Of a stretch of DNA of 50,139 nt, positions 40,345 through 49,133 are shown piece by piece (within the stretch, counting starts at the first letter, position 1; each line of letters opens with the position of its first letter). Location of the stretch: the NCBI GenBank assembly GCA_031551525.1, contig JAVBNN010000012.1, forward strand, positions 1 through 50,139, written 5' to 3'. The notes under the pieces were generated by a model. That model made no database searches and was not told where the DNA came from. It saw only the letters and a program-made list of their open reading frames with translations. Origin of the DNA: JAVBNN01 sp031551525. Its GTDB lineage: Bacteria; Bacillota; Negativicutes; Acidaminococcales; JAISLQ01. Made by a program: the position numbers and the translations under genes.

Positions 40345-40373
40345 ATTATAGCACGAAAGTTCTTCCTGTGCAA
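40345..40373 (-). promoter_or_regulatory. Promoter of small RNA copy B
   Basis: Minus strand TTGCAC (40373-40368), exactly 17 bp, TATAAT (40350-40345), with TGC before the -10 (extended -10). Confidence 0.78.
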
Positions 40374-40410
40374 TAAAAACTTTACCAAGCTGCATCGTGC
40401 TGTTTGTGTG

Positions 40411-40641
40411 TCAGCCTGCTATATTTTTCTGCCCATTATAGCACAGACGAGCGACGCAAGCGGCAGCAGGAAAAAAGACGACTGACAGGCTAGCGGGCGA
40501 AACACCAGGCCACAGGACGATGTCGGTCTTGTATCCAGTATATGCGCCTATCCAAAGGAGGAAAACCAGGAGAAAAAGAAAGGCCAGTTTTTCATGACGT
40601 ACGCTCCTTGGCAGAGTGGTAAAGAGGCGCTTTGGCCGCAA
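40411..40641 (-). CDS. Tentative small membrane protein
   Basis: 76 codons from a TTG at 40641: a basic N-terminus, a helix (LAFLFLLVFLLWIGAYTGY), and a second hydrophobic segment (SLSVVFFPAAACVARL). No ribosome site is seen at the TTG, and an internal start is equally possible. Kept because of coherent two-helix hydrophobicity. Confidence 0.35.
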   Translation of the reverse strand: MRPKRLFTTLPRSVRHEKLAFLFLLVFLLWIGAYTGYKTDIVLWPGVSPASLSVVFFPAAACVARLCYNGQKNIAG

Positions 40642-40698
40642 AACGGCTGTGTAGGCATTTAGACTTTCCTTCCGGGCAGAAGGTGAAGGGGGGCTTTA

Positions 40699-40724
40699 AG
40701 ATCCTTCGCTGAGCTCAGGATGAC
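40699..40724. repeat. Dispersed short repeat (ATCCTTCGCT...AGGATGAC type)
   Basis: AGATCCTTCGCTGAGCTCAGGATGAC-like palindromic word. I recall near-identical sequences scattered in many bacterial genomes; the arms ATCCTTCGCTGAG and CTCAGGAT form a partial stem. No second copy was found here. Confidence 0.45.
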
Positions 40725-40837
40725 AAGAACAAAGCGCTCGGGTGTTTTTCTTTTGCCGTGGGCTGGAGGCAGATATTAAAAAGCAAAAGCAACTCTGTCA
40801 CAAACATGATACAATAGGTGCAAAGAGGTGTATAACT

Positions 40838-41434
40838 ATGAAGCCGGAAACGATATATATACTGGCCTGCGAGGCTTTTCGTCTGGAGATCGGCGCGCTC
40901 TGGCCGGAACTGGAAGCGGCTGCTGCCCCGGCGTGTCTTTCGTGCAGATATCTTGACCAGGAGCTGCACAAAGACCTTGAGGCCTTGAAGGGTGCTGTGG
41001 AGGGCGCTTTGCAGGAAATCAGCGCCGACCGGGTGATCTTGCTGTACGGCAGCAAGTGTCATCCTGAGATGCCGATACTGGCCGCCGGGCGGCGGATAGT
41101 GACGCTGGAGGAAGTCAACTGCGTACACGCTATTTCCGGGCGGGATACGCGGGAGGAGCCGCGGGCGTTTTTTTTGACCCCGAGAGAACTTTTCAACTGG
41201 CGGCGTTTTTTTAGGTATGATGAAAAGACGGACGAAGAAAAGGAAATTTTCCGGGAAAAGTTTTGTACTTATTGTAATACGGCGGTGTTTTACGATACGG
41301 GGGTCATGGCGTATTCTGGTGAGCTTTTATACGACTTTGCCGCAGCGAGCGGCCTGACTACGGATAGAGTGCATATTGGCCTGGAGCCTTTTCGCAAGAA
41401 GATGCTGCTGGCGGTGCAAAAGGCTCTTGCCTGA
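40838..41434 (+). CDS. DUF1638 family protein
   Basis: 198 residues. IYILACEAFRLEIGALWPEL at the start, VILLYGSKCHPEMPILAAGR in the middle, and a cluster of cysteines (EEVNCVHAI, FCTYCNTAVFYDTG) fit DUF1638, a family linked to corrinoid and methyl transfer clusters elsewhere. No such genes are adjacent here. AAGAGGTG and an extended -10 TGATACAAT (40807-40815) support ATG 40838. Cytoplasmic. Confidence 0.78.
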   Translation: MKPETIYILACEAFRLEIGALWPELEAAAAPACLSCRYLDQELHKDLEALKGAVEGALQEISADRVILLYGSKCHPEMPILAAGRRIVTLEEVNCVHAISGRDTREEPRAFFLTPRELFNWRRFFRYDEKTDEEKEIFREKFCTYCNTAVFYDTGVMAYSGELLYDFAAASGLTTDRVHIGLEPFRKKMLLAVQKALA

Positions 41435-41530
41435 GAGCTTTTTGTCGTATTTTAGGGAAGGTTGTTTATTTATTTTTTGAGCCGAAATGCGGTATAATAT
41501 TCACATAGACCAAGATAAGGGGGATTTGCC

Positions 41531-43003
41531 ATGAATATGCGTAAAGCGGTTTTCTTCGTTGCTCTTTTAGTGGTTTTTTCTTTTAGTGTCACAGCTTTCG
41601 CGGCTTCTTACAATATTCTCGCCCAGGTGGAAAAGGACGGGCAGAAGGGTTTTGTGGATACCTCCGGGCAAATGGTTATCCCGGCGCGCTATGAGAGCAT
41701 AGAGTTTGCCGGGTCGGTATTCATCCTGGTCGAGAACCAGGGGGGCAAGTGGGGCTGCTACGATGCCAACGGGCATAGCATATTGCCCGAAGAGTTTGAC
41801 CATATAGCCAAACTTAGCGAAGATATGTTCCTGGCGAAAAAGGACGGTAAATACGGCTACTACAACACCCAGGGTCAAAATGTGGTGCCGCACCGCTATG
41901 ACAAGGCGCTGCCGTTTAGCGAAGGTCTGGCCGCGGTGTCGGACGGCGGCAAGTACGGCTACATAGACAAGACAGGCAATAGCGTGCTGCCTGAAATGTA
42001 CAGTGAGGCGACCTCCTTTAGCGAAGGGGTGGCGGCGGTCAAGACTGGAAAACTATACGGTTATATTTATAAAAACGGTGCGACAGCTATAGCGCCGCGT
42101 TTTCAGGATGCATATCCGTTCAGTGAACAACTGGCCCTTGTGAAAGAGGACAAACAGTACCGCTTTATCGACTCCGGCGGACAGGTGCGTTTTAACGCGC
42201 CGTACCGGTGGGTGTATCCGTTCAAGGACGGTCTGGCCGAAGTGCGTATGAAATCAGCCGCGCTTATTACGCCCGATATGATCTGGTCCACTGTGGCCAG
42301 CGCGATCGTGCCGTTTTCCGGGATGCTGCTCAATCCGCACGTGCAGGATATTCTTCATATCAGCAGCCAGGATGTGACCAAGCTGCGGACCAACCAAAAG
42401 CGCGGTTTTATCGATAAAAGCGGCAACATGGTCATAGATGTGAAGAATAGATTTGTCGGGCCGTATTTCGGGCCGGAGCATTGGATAGCAGTGGTGACGA
42501 AAGACCATAAAACCGGTCTGGTCGACCGTTATGGCAATTTCCACATACCGGCGGAGTACAAAAAGCTGAGCCCGGTCTCGGAAGACCGCCTGGCGGTGAA
42601 AAAAGACAAAGACTGGTACTTTGTCGACCGAAGCAACCAGCGGATAAATGACGCCGAGTACGAAGAGGCCCTGCCCTTCACGTCGGGCCTAGCCGCGGTG
42701 AAGGCGGAAAACGGCAAGTGGGGATTTATCTCGACCGACGGTGGGACGGCTATCGCTCCGCGTTTTGATGAGGTGCGGAGTTTTCATACCTCGGTGACTG
42801 CTGCCCGGGATAATGACGGGTGGCTGCTCATTGACAGAAGCGGCGCGGCGCTCAAGCGGCTTTCCGGGGTGGATGAGGTGAAAGACTTCTTTAACGGGCT
42901 GGCTGCGGCCAAGATAAACGGCCAGTGGGGCTATATCAACACCGACGGCGAAGTGGCCATAGCGCCCGAGTTCAGTGAAGCCGGATTTTTCAGCCGGTTT
43001 TGA
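41531..43003 (+). CDS. Exported WG-repeat protein
   Basis: 490 residues: signal peptide MRKAVFFVALLVVFSFSVTAFA, then about eleven WG/KWGF-type repeats of about 35-45 residues. Visible repeats include GKWGCYDANG, GKYGYYNTQG, GKYGYIDKTG, KRGFIDKSG, KTGLVDRYG, GKWGFISTDG and GQWGYINTDG. The repeats form a strand-rich solenoid, probably binding peptides or surface ligands in the periplasm. TATAAT at 41493-41498; AAGGGGG ribosome site. Confidence 0.9.
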   Translation: MNMRKAVFFVALLVVFSFSVTAFAASYNILAQVEKDGQKGFVDTSGQMVIPARYESIEFAGSVFILVENQGGKWGCYDANGHSILPEEFDHIAKLSEDMFLAKKDGKYGYYNTQGQNVVPHRYDKALPFSEGLAAVSDGGKYGYIDKTGNSVLPEMYSEATSFSEGVAAVKTGKLYGYIYKNGATAIAPRFQDAYPFSEQLALVKEDKQYRFIDSGGQVRFNAPYRWVYPFKDGLAEVRMKSAALITPDMIWSTVASAIVPFSGMLLNPHVQDILHISSQDVTKLRTNQKRGFIDKSGNMVIDVKNRFVGPYFGPEHWIAVVTKDHKTGLVDRYGNFHIPAEYKKLSPVSEDRLAVKKDKDWYFVDRSNQRINDAEYEEALPFTSGLAAVKAENGKWGFISTDGGTAIAPRFDEVRSFHTSVTAARDNDGWLLIDRSGAALKRLSGVDEVKDFFNGLAAAKINGQWGYINTDGEVAIAPEFSEAGFFSRF

Positions 43004-43067
43004 GGGGAAACGCGCGCGGCGGGCTGGTTGGAGTATCGGCCTTGACTCGAATTTAAAATGATCAAAG

Positions 43068-43123
43068 AAAAATTCCTCGCTTCAATACCATCCGGGTACT
43101 GAAACGGGGAATTTTGGTTTTTG
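43068..43123 (+). terminator. Long hairpin terminator after the WG-repeat gene
   Basis: AAAATTCC / GGAATTTT outer arms, with TTCA/TGAA and TACC/GGTA pairs inside, followed by GGTTTTTG. Confidence 0.75.
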
Positions 43124-43244
43124 CATACTGGCGGCGCGCTTTTTGGTTTGCCGGAACTATAAACTGGGGGGCTAATTTATACAGGTATATTTATATGAAA
43201 AGGCGTTACCAGGCTGGAAGCGTCCTCGGTAACTAATTTGCTTG

Positions 43245-43272
43245 TTGCATTTTGCAAACAGGATGGTATAAT
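43245..43272 (+). promoter_or_regulatory. Promoter of the exported protein gene at 43309
   Basis: TTGCAT (43245-43250), 16 bp, TATAAT (43267-43272). Confidence 0.65.
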
Positions 43273-43308
43273 TTTGCATATATATTAATTGATAAAGGAG
43301 TGCCTTTG

Positions 43309-43974
43309 ATGAAAAAAACAGCAGTTTTAGTAGTTCTTTGTATGTTGCTTTCAGTTGTACCAGTTTTTGCCGCACCAGAAGAAGCGCCACAAGGCAGTTT
43401 GCAGGACCGGATAGCAAAAATACTTGAAGACCCCACCAATACGCAGGTAGAGAAAGTCGTTCCAGGCAATGTCTATATTCCCGCCGAGGTCAAGTTTGAG
43501 GTGGAGCTGGTAAATGAGCTTTCTTCCAAAAAGTGCAAGACAGGTGATAATGTCGACCTGAGGATGCTGGACAATCTTATCATCAACGGTGTTATAGTAG
43601 TGCCGAAGGGCACGATCGGCCGCGCGACGGTGGCTGACGCCAGAAAGGCCGGCGGCCTTGGGCGCAAAGGCAAGCTGACCGTCACTCCTTTGTGGATAAA
43701 GACGGTGAACGGGGTAGAAGTACCGTTCAAAGCGGATGAATTCAAGAGCGTTGGCCGTTCGGACGGCGGCGCTGTGGCGGTAGCCGCGGCTATATCGCTG
43801 GTCGGCGGTATATTTATGAAGGGTACGAACGCAAGTTATCCGGCTGGGAGCAAGTTCGTTGTAGAGGTAAGGGAGAATGTTGACCTGAATACTACAAGCG
43901 ACAAGCTGGCTGCCGTGATGGACATGAACCAAGTCCGCGGCACGCAGATACAGGTGGCAGTGGCGGCACAGTGA
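43309..43974 (+). CDS. Exported protein of unknown family
   Basis: 221 residues with signal peptide KKTAVLVVLCMLLSVVPVFA, ATG set by AAAGGAG. The mature part starts with a Gln-rich helix (EEAPQGSLQDRIAKILED) and continues as a strand-rich domain (VPKGTIGRATVADARKAGGL, LTVTPLWIKTVNGVEVPF) with one internal hydrophobic segment (GAVAVAAAISLVGGIFM). Periplasmic or outer-envelope; function unknown. Confidence 0.8.
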   Translation: MKKTAVLVVLCMLLSVVPVFAAPEEAPQGSLQDRIAKILEDPTNTQVEKVVPGNVYIPAEVKFEVELVNELSSKKCKTGDNVDLRMLDNLIINGVIVVPKGTIGRATVADARKAGGLGRKGKLTVTPLWIKTVNGVEVPFKADEFKSVGRSDGGAVAVAAAISLVGGIFMKGTNASYPAGSKFVVEVRENVDLNTTSDKLAAVMDMNQVRGTQIQVAVAAQ

Positions 43975-43995
43975 CCCGGCCTTACGCTTTTACGA

Positions 43996-44028
43996 AACCG
44001 GAAGGGATATCCCCTTCCGGTTATTTTT
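43996..44028 (+). terminator. Terminator
   Basis: ACCGGAAGGG-ATAT-CCCCTTCCGGT stem followed by TATTTTT. Confidence 0.9.
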
Positions 44029-44269
44029 ATGTTTATGCTGGTTTTGATGGTCTGGCAGGAAAAAATAGCCGTCCGGCGAATTTAACGAAATATAACAAGC
44101 GCGGGTTTCGCATACGGCGGGTACTTGTCATGATTATGTAGAGTATCTCACGGGCGTGGGTGCCGACCCCTCCATAAAGGCCAATAGAGGCCGGCCGGCG
44201 CCCGACTATGCTATAAAATCGGACAATCAGGCGCTAGTAAAGCTCTTTAGTAGATAAGGAGGACGTGTT

Positions 44270-45136
44270 ATGTGGAAAAAATCCTTGTTGTGCGCGGCTC
44301 TGGTGTTGGCCCTGGCTTGCCCGGCGGCGGCCGAGCCGTGGGTGCTGATCGGAGAGGGCCTGGCCGGTGGCAATGAAGACGAAAAGGTATGGATGGACAG
44401 GGATATCCGCCCAGTGGCCGTCATGAGGGACAAGAAGCCGGTACTGGTGCGGGGGTTATTTACTTACGGTTACAAGTTTGGCGCTGACGCCACTCTGGTC
44501 AAAACGGCGACGGCCTTGAGGGGTATAGCCGATATACTGGCACGGAAAACCCTTTCTCCCTGGAGCGGTCGCGGGTGGCATGCCGACAAGCACGGTCTGG
44601 TGGACGGGTTTCTCTCCAGCGCGTATTTGCTGAAAGATTATGAGGCGGTCATGACGAAAAAACCCCTGATCTTAAAAGCGGAGTATCTGCCGGAGGACAG
44701 AAAACCGTTGTGGGACGCCGGTAAGGGCGGCTGGCAGAAGGTATATGAAATGGACGACGGCAGCCATGGCTGGGTGCAGACGAAATCGGCCCGACTGTCG
44801 GGCTATGAGGGCGACCGGCTGCCGGAGTTGCGTATATTGGTGCGGCGGCTGACGGTGGACGGGGGGGTACAGGCGGCTTCCTATACCTACGAGAGCTACG
44901 ACCCGGCGACAAGGACGCGCGAAGTGCTCGCCGCCTGGGATGCCAAGGGACAGCAAATAGAGGCGGAAAAGGGACCGCGACCGGTACTGGTGCTCTCGAA
45001 AGACGCGGCACTGGCGACTATCGGCTATAATGTATTTGCGTTAAACCCGGCGGAAGGGCAAAGGCGCGGACTGTTCGAGCCGGGCGCCCCGGCGGCGAAA
45101 ATACACAAGAAGTGGCTGGCTTTTAACGGCGGGTAG
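44270..45136 (+). CDS. Exported hypothetical protein
   Basis: 288 residues. Signal peptide WKKSLLCAALVLALACPAAA (possible internal Cys but no strict lipobox), then a Trp/Tyr-rich soluble domain that looks all-beta (EPWVLIGEGLAGGNEDEKVW, SYTYESYDPATRTREVLAAW). AAGGAGGAC ribosome site. Upstream 240 bp contain only a weak TATAAA. Not recognised. Confidence 0.78.
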   Translation: MWKKSLLCAALVLALACPAAAEPWVLIGEGLAGGNEDEKVWMDRDIRPVAVMRDKKPVLVRGLFTYGYKFGADATLVKTATALRGIADILARKTLSPWSGRGWHADKHGLVDGFLSSAYLLKDYEAVMTKKPLILKAEYLPEDRKPLWDAGKGGWQKVYEMDDGSHGWVQTKSARLSGYEGDRLPELRILVRRLTVDGGVQAASYTYESYDPATRTREVLAAWDAKGQQIEAEKGPRPVLVLSKDAALATIGYNVFALNPAEGQRRGLFEPGAPAAKIHKKWLAFNGG

Positions 45137-45276
45137 TGTTGGCGCGCGAGAGGCCGCAGGGGCAGGGTACGGGCTGGGGATTGACGCGCCAGCCGATGTT
45201 TGACAATATAAATTTACCCTGATAAGGCCAGTGCCGAAAAAGGCAAGAACATGCTGGAACTACCCGGCGAAAAGCA

Positions 45277-45306
45277 TTGACAGAGGTGGCGCGGGCAAGC
45301 TATAGT
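45277..45306 (+). promoter_or_regulatory. Promoter of the porin gene
   Basis: TTGACA (45277-45282), 18 bp, TATAGT (45301-45306); about 50 bp of leader precede the ribosome site. Confidence 0.82.
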
Positions 45307-45364
45307 AAGTGTATGGAATGTTTCCGAAAATCAGGGAAAACGTTTAGGAAAGGATAGTGTTTTT

Positions 45365-46588
45365 ATGCGTAGATCGGTAATTTTACTTAGCATGGCATTA
45401 TTATTTGCATTCAGCGCCACGGCTTTCGCGGCGCCCGCCCATCAGTTGAAGGGTGGCTGGTATTGGGGCGGACACGCCGAGGTGGGCATCATGGCCAACC
45501 AGTACGGGCAAGGTAACGAGTACTGGAACGGCGATCTCGCTGGCGAAAGCGGCAATACCTTCTTCCTTAACAATGCCTGGCAGAGCGACCTGCAGTTCAA
45601 CCAGGCCTATCTCTACGGCGGCAAGGCGCTCAAAGATAGCGGTTTTAGCGTGGGCGGACGGCTGGCTCTCATGTGGGGCACGGACGCCAAATACCTCCAG
45701 TCGGTCGGTCTCGAACGAAAAGACGCATGGGACAGCAAATGGCGGGACGGCGACTACTACACAGCTCTCCCGGAGATGTACCTCGAACTGGGCAGCACGA
45801 AGAACAACCTGCGTATCGGTAAGTTTCTCACCAACATGGGCCCCGAGTCGGTACTCTCTGATGAACGCTTCTTCTACACGCTCTCCCCGGCCTTTACGCT
45901 CACGCCGGTCACCCAGAGCGGCATCACCTACAACTGGAACGGCGGGCGGAAGTTCTCCGCCTTCGGCGGCTGGACCAGCGGTTCTGTTTCCACGACTGCT
46001 GGAAGTAGTATTTTGAGTGCCGGTGATTACAATCCCGACTCCTTCTTTAACAACAGCGACAACAACGCCCTTTTAGCCGGTTTATCCTGGAAACCGACTG
46101 AACGCCTCGCCCTGCGCTACTCCTTGCAGCGGGGACAGGAAAAGAATTTTAGGGACTATTCGAATAATCCTACTCGTAGCTACTTCGCGCACGGGCTGGT
46201 GCTCGACTACAAGATGGGCGACAAGTGGGACTACACCGCCTCTTGGGTATTGAAGAACGAAGACGACGGCTATCCCGGCGCGACCTGGGCCTGGGGCGGC
46301 TGGTACATCAACCAGCAGGTAACCTATAAACTGAGTTCCAAGTGGGCCGTGGGCGCGCGCCTCGGCTTTGGCGACATGTACGCGAACGCTTCCTGGCCTG
46401 ACAGCGACGGCCTCTTTAGCATGTCACTGGGCGCCAACTGGACGCCGGTGAAAAACATCGTCGTGCGCCCCGAACTGCGCTATGACAGCCGCTCCAACAC
46501 TTCGCCCTTCAACCTCACACACAGCAATTGGTCAAACGCGAAAGACAGTCAATTCTCCTTTGGCGTGTCCGCCTATATCAAGATCTGA
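45365..46588 (+). CDS. Outer-membrane beta-barrel porin-like protein
   Basis: 407 residues with signal peptide RRSVILLSMALLFAFSATAFA and then alternating amphipathic strands rich in Tyr, Trp, Gly and Asn throughout, ending in SQFSFGVSAYIKI. The C-terminal strand ends on a hydrophobic residue, as outer-membrane proteins do. Unlike OmpM-type Negativicute porins there is no N-terminal SLH domain. It is the best evidence that the host is diderm. Substrate unknown. Confidence 0.87.
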   Translation: MRRSVILLSMALLFAFSATAFAAPAHQLKGGWYWGGHAEVGIMANQYGQGNEYWNGDLAGESGNTFFLNNAWQSDLQFNQAYLYGGKALKDSGFSVGGRLALMWGTDAKYLQSVGLERKDAWDSKWRDGDYYTALPEMYLELGSTKNNLRIGKFLTNMGPESVLSDERFFYTLSPAFTLTPVTQSGITYNWNGGRKFSAFGGWTSGSVSTTAGSSILSAGDYNPDSFFNNSDNNALLAGLSWKPTERLALRYSLQRGQEKNFRDYSNNPTRSYFAHGLVLDYKMGDKWDYTASWVLKNEDDGYPGATWAWGGWYINQQVTYKLSSKWAVGARLGFGDMYANASWPDSDGLFSMSLGANWTPVKNIVVRPELRYDSRSNTSPFNLTHSNWSNAKDSQFSFGVSAYIKI

Positions 46589-46605
46589 CCCGCGGGCAAA
46601 CAAGT

Positions 46606-46632
46606 AAAGGAGCGCCTTGGGGCGCTCCTTTT
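46606..46632 (+). terminator. Terminator after the porin gene
   Basis: AAAGGAGCGCC-TTGG-GGCGCTCCTTTT, an 11-bp stem with T tract. Confidence 0.94.
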
Positions 46633-46919
46633 GGCTATATGCGTGTCTTTATGGCGGGCGGGAGGGCTGTGTGCCCTGCGCGTGGGTTTTAGGGTAAAAG
46701 AAGGGAAAAGAGGATTTGTATAGAACTTTATAATTATTAAAACTTTATGATAGTGGGAGAAGATGAAAAAGTTATGGGCCGGTAGAGTTGCTGGCCGCCG
46801 CATTTTGGCGTGCTTGTCTGACGGTCTGTGCCGGGGATGCATTCCGGCCAAGGGCTTGATATTCGATCCGATCGGGGCATTGCCCCTCGAGATAAAAAAT
46901 CACAAAGGAGTTGACCTGA
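46633..46919. other. Leader region of the TPR gene
   Basis: No gene. TATAAT at 46729-46734 is a possible -10. Two palindromes follow: GCCGG-GGATGCATTCC-GGC (about 46831-46851) and TCGGGGCA-TTGCCCCTCGA (about 46872-46891), which could fold in the leader RNA. A plus-strand frame at 46763 is rejected as coding. Confidence 0.45.
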
Positions 46920-47723
46920 TTGAAGAAGATCTTCGCTACCATTATTCTAGCTTTGTTTGTTTTTGCTCCGCTGGCCGTTACGGAGGCCGCACAGGAAGTT
47001 GCGGCGAAAAAAACTACCCGGGGCATGGCAAAACCCGCTCCGTCCCCAGCCTGGATGGACAAGGCTGTCCGCGCACTGGTGCACGGTCAGTATGACGCAG
47101 TCATCGCTTATTGCAGCGATGCTATTAAAAGCGGTCATAATGTAGGATCGGCCCATGTTTTGAGAAGCGTTGCCTATTCCAATACTTATAAGTTTGACCT
47201 GGCGCGCGCCGACCTCAACGAGGCGATCAAACTCGATCCCCAGGACGCCATGTTGTACGCCGGCCGTGGCGACACATATTTCGCCCAGCGCGAATGGAAA
47301 AAAGCTATCGCTGACTACTCGAAGGCTATCGACTTCAAGAATGACTTTGTCAGCGCCTATATGACCCGCGGTCTGTCTTTTGAGGGGCTGCGTGACTATA
47401 ACGCCGCTATCTCCGACTACACCCAGGTCATTTCGCTGCAACCGAGCTACGACTTTGCATACTACACACGCGGCCTTCTTTATGCCGACCAGAAAAATTA
47501 CAACGACGCCATAAACGACTTCACGAAGGCGATAGGAATAAAACCGGAAAATGTTGACTACTACTACCACCGTGGCCTAGCCTATATGGATCAGGGCAGC
47601 GACTTTGAAGCGCTCGAAGACTTCAACAAGACACTCGAGCTCGATCCGAAAAACCGTCACGCTGCCGAAATGCGCGACAAGCTATCTGGCAAAACCGTGA
47701 TAGCTGCCAAAAAGCTGGTCTGA
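46920..47723 (+). CDS. Exported TPR-repeat protein
   Basis: 267 residues starting TTG after AAAGGAG (9-bp gap). Signal peptide KKIFATIILALFVFAPLAVT, then a short linker and about five tetratricopeptide repeats (about 60-250), for example AVIAYCSDAIKSG, ARADLNEAIKLDPQDAMLYA, AIADYSKAIDFKNDFVSAYM and ALEDFNKTLELDPKNRHAAE. Scaffold for protein-protein contact in the periplasm; partner unknown. Confidence 0.9.
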   Translation: MKKIFATIILALFVFAPLAVTEAAQEVAAKKTTRGMAKPAPSPAWMDKAVRALVHGQYDAVIAYCSDAIKSGHNVGSAHVLRSVAYSNTYKFDLARADLNEAIKLDPQDAMLYAGRGDTYFAQREWKKAIADYSKAIDFKNDFVSAYMTRGLSFEGLRDYNAAISDYTQVISLQPSYDFAYYTRGLLYADQKNYNDAINDFTKAIGIKPENVDYYYHRGLAYMDQGSDFEALEDFNKTLELDPKNRHAAEMRDKLSGKTVIAAKKLV

Positions 47724-47727
47724 AGAT

Positions 47728-47757
47728 AAAGGGCCGCCCACCCGGGCGGCCCTTTTC
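47728..47757 (+). terminator. First of two tandem terminators
   Basis: GGGCCGCC-CACCC-GGGCGGCCC stem with TTTT. Confidence 0.92.
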
Positions 47758-47764
47758 GTTTGCC

Positions 47765-47791
47765 AAAGACCCCACGGGGTCTTTTTTGTTT
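47765..47791 (+). terminator. Second of two tandem terminators
   Basis: AAAGACCCC-AC-GGGGTCTTT stem followed by TTTTG. Confidence 0.88.
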
Positions 47792-48211
47792 TAAAATACT
47801 CAAGGCAGGGTATATTTACCGCTGTAAAACCTAAGACATTTGTCGCAGTAAATCGGTTGTCTGACAGCTACAGAGCCATTCTAACGTATGGCTGTAAACA
47901 AAAGAGAGCTGTTGGCACGGCGTCTCCGTATTGTAAAAGCAATATTTTGAGCTAAGGGGCAGTCGTTTGGTACGCGCCTGTTAATCCTGGCACCATACAC
48001 AAGTCCCGTTGTTTTCATTTCGCGTTTACTTTGTGCAATACTCTCAGCGAGTGTAGCGTTCTGAAAAAAGCTTTTGGCATCGAAGGCGGAGATGGCCTTT
48101 ATGGGTCTAAAATAAAATTCCTTTACATTGCATAGTTAGCTTTAGCTATATTGACTGAATGTTGCGAATATATGCGTAGATATTTTAAAAAACCTATGTT
48201 AGAATTAAATG
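47792..48211. other. Long intergenic region, left part
   Basis: About 420 bp without a gene, terminator or clear promoter. Short frames here lack ribosome sites. The right-hand 170 bp before 48384 hold the operator array described separately. Confidence 0.5.
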
Positions 48212-48284
48212 ACAATATTATTGCTTAAAGAAACAATATTGTTGAACAAAGTAACAATATCATGGCATGATACATATTATTGTT
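48212..48284. promoter_or_regulatory. 21-bp-phased ACAATAT operator array
   Basis: ACAATAT occurs at 48212, 48233 and 48254, exactly 21 bp apart, and an inverted ATATTATTGT lies at 48274-48283. The middle site is a perfect palindrome AACAATATTGTT (48232-48243). All would fall on one face of the helix, about 100-170 bp upstream of the membrane-protein operon. Confidence 0.65.
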
Positions 48285-48383
48285 CAGCTAAAACCGTTGC
48301 CGCAAGCAGCGTTATTATACAAAAAACGGGTTTCCAAGAAGAAACGGGGATTCCAAACGAATATTTGAGGAGGGTAAAAAATT

Positions 48384-49091
48384 ATGGAACTTAAAGAAGT
48401 AATGAATTCTCCGATGTTATGGGCCGTATCCAGTATAATGATCATCACCATTTTGACAGAAGCCATGTTGTTTATGCGCCAGGCGTTTAAGTCCGCAGAA
48501 AAAATGGGCATACCCAAATCCGAATGTATGGCAGGTATGCGTAGCGCCATGATAACCGCTATCGGTCCTTCTTTCAGTCCTGTTATCGTCTTGATCGCGC
48601 TGATGGCCGTTTTGGGCGGTCCCACCGCCTGGATGCGCATGAACGATATCGGCGCCGCCCGTACCGAACTTGCCATGAGTGCTATTGCTACCGGCATGGT
48701 GGGTTCCAGCATGGAAGCCGGGAAACTGAGCCTCATAGGTTTTGTTTTCGCTCTCTGGGGCATGGCGCTCAATAATTCCGGCTGGATAGTATTTGGCGGT
48801 TATTCGGCGTCTTATTTACAGGGCGCAGTTGACTATATGAACAAAAAATTCGACATATCCTGGGTCAAACTTCTCATGGCGGCTGCAGCGCTTGGTCTTT
48901 TCAGCTCGCTTTTGGGCGCATCGATAATAGCCAAAGGAAACATTGTCGTTAAAAATTTATTTGCCGGCGTTGTAGCGTATGTCGCAATGACGGTCATTTC
49001 CCAGATTTTCAAAAAATATCAGCGTATCCAGGAATTCAGCCTGGGGCTGGCAATGCTTATAGGCATGTATACTGCGGCAGCATTTTTCTAA
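48384..49091 (+). CDS. DUF5058 family membrane protein
   Basis: 235 residues with about six transmembrane helices (first MLWAVSSIMIITILTEAML, last SLGLAMLIGMYTAAAFF). The cytoplasmic-looking segment RQAFKSAEKMGIPKSECMAG and the GMVGSSMEAGKLSLIGFVFA word are typical of DUF5058. These are usually paired with a second membrane protein, as here, and may form a transporter. GAGGAGG ribosome site. Followed by the partner after 42 bp and a CoA-transferase. Confidence 0.85.
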   Translation: MELKEVMNSPMLWAVSSIMIITILTEAMLFMRQAFKSAEKMGIPKSECMAGMRSAMITAIGPSFSPVIVLIALMAVLGGPTAWMRMNDIGAARTELAMSAIATGMVGSSMEAGKLSLIGFVFALWGMALNNSGWIVFGGYSASYLQGAVDYMNKKFDISWVKLLMAAAALGLFSSLLGASIIAKGNIVVKNLFAGVVAYVAMTVISQIFKKYQRIQEFSLGLAMLIGMYTAAAFF

Positions 49092-49133
49092 GGATTTATT
49101 CGGAATAATAAAACAGTAAAAGGAGTGTATATT

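Noticed and set aside
40605..40690. tRNA-like words (TTGGCAGAGTGGTAAAGAGGCGC)-type D-arm resemblance
   Set aside because: No T arm, no pairing acceptor stem and no usable anticodon arm follow.
46763..47095. Plus-strand frame beginning KKLWAGRVAGRR
   Set aside because: No ribosome site, runs out of frame through the TPR gene, and contains leader palindromes.
47920..48290. Possible sigma-54 promoters (TTGGCAC words)
   Set aside because: No GC doublet with TTGCA at the required distance downstream of any of them.
48209..48394. 61-codon frame across the operator array
   Set aside because: Overlaps the DUF5058 start, lacks a ribosome site, and is explained by the repeated ACAATAT motifs.
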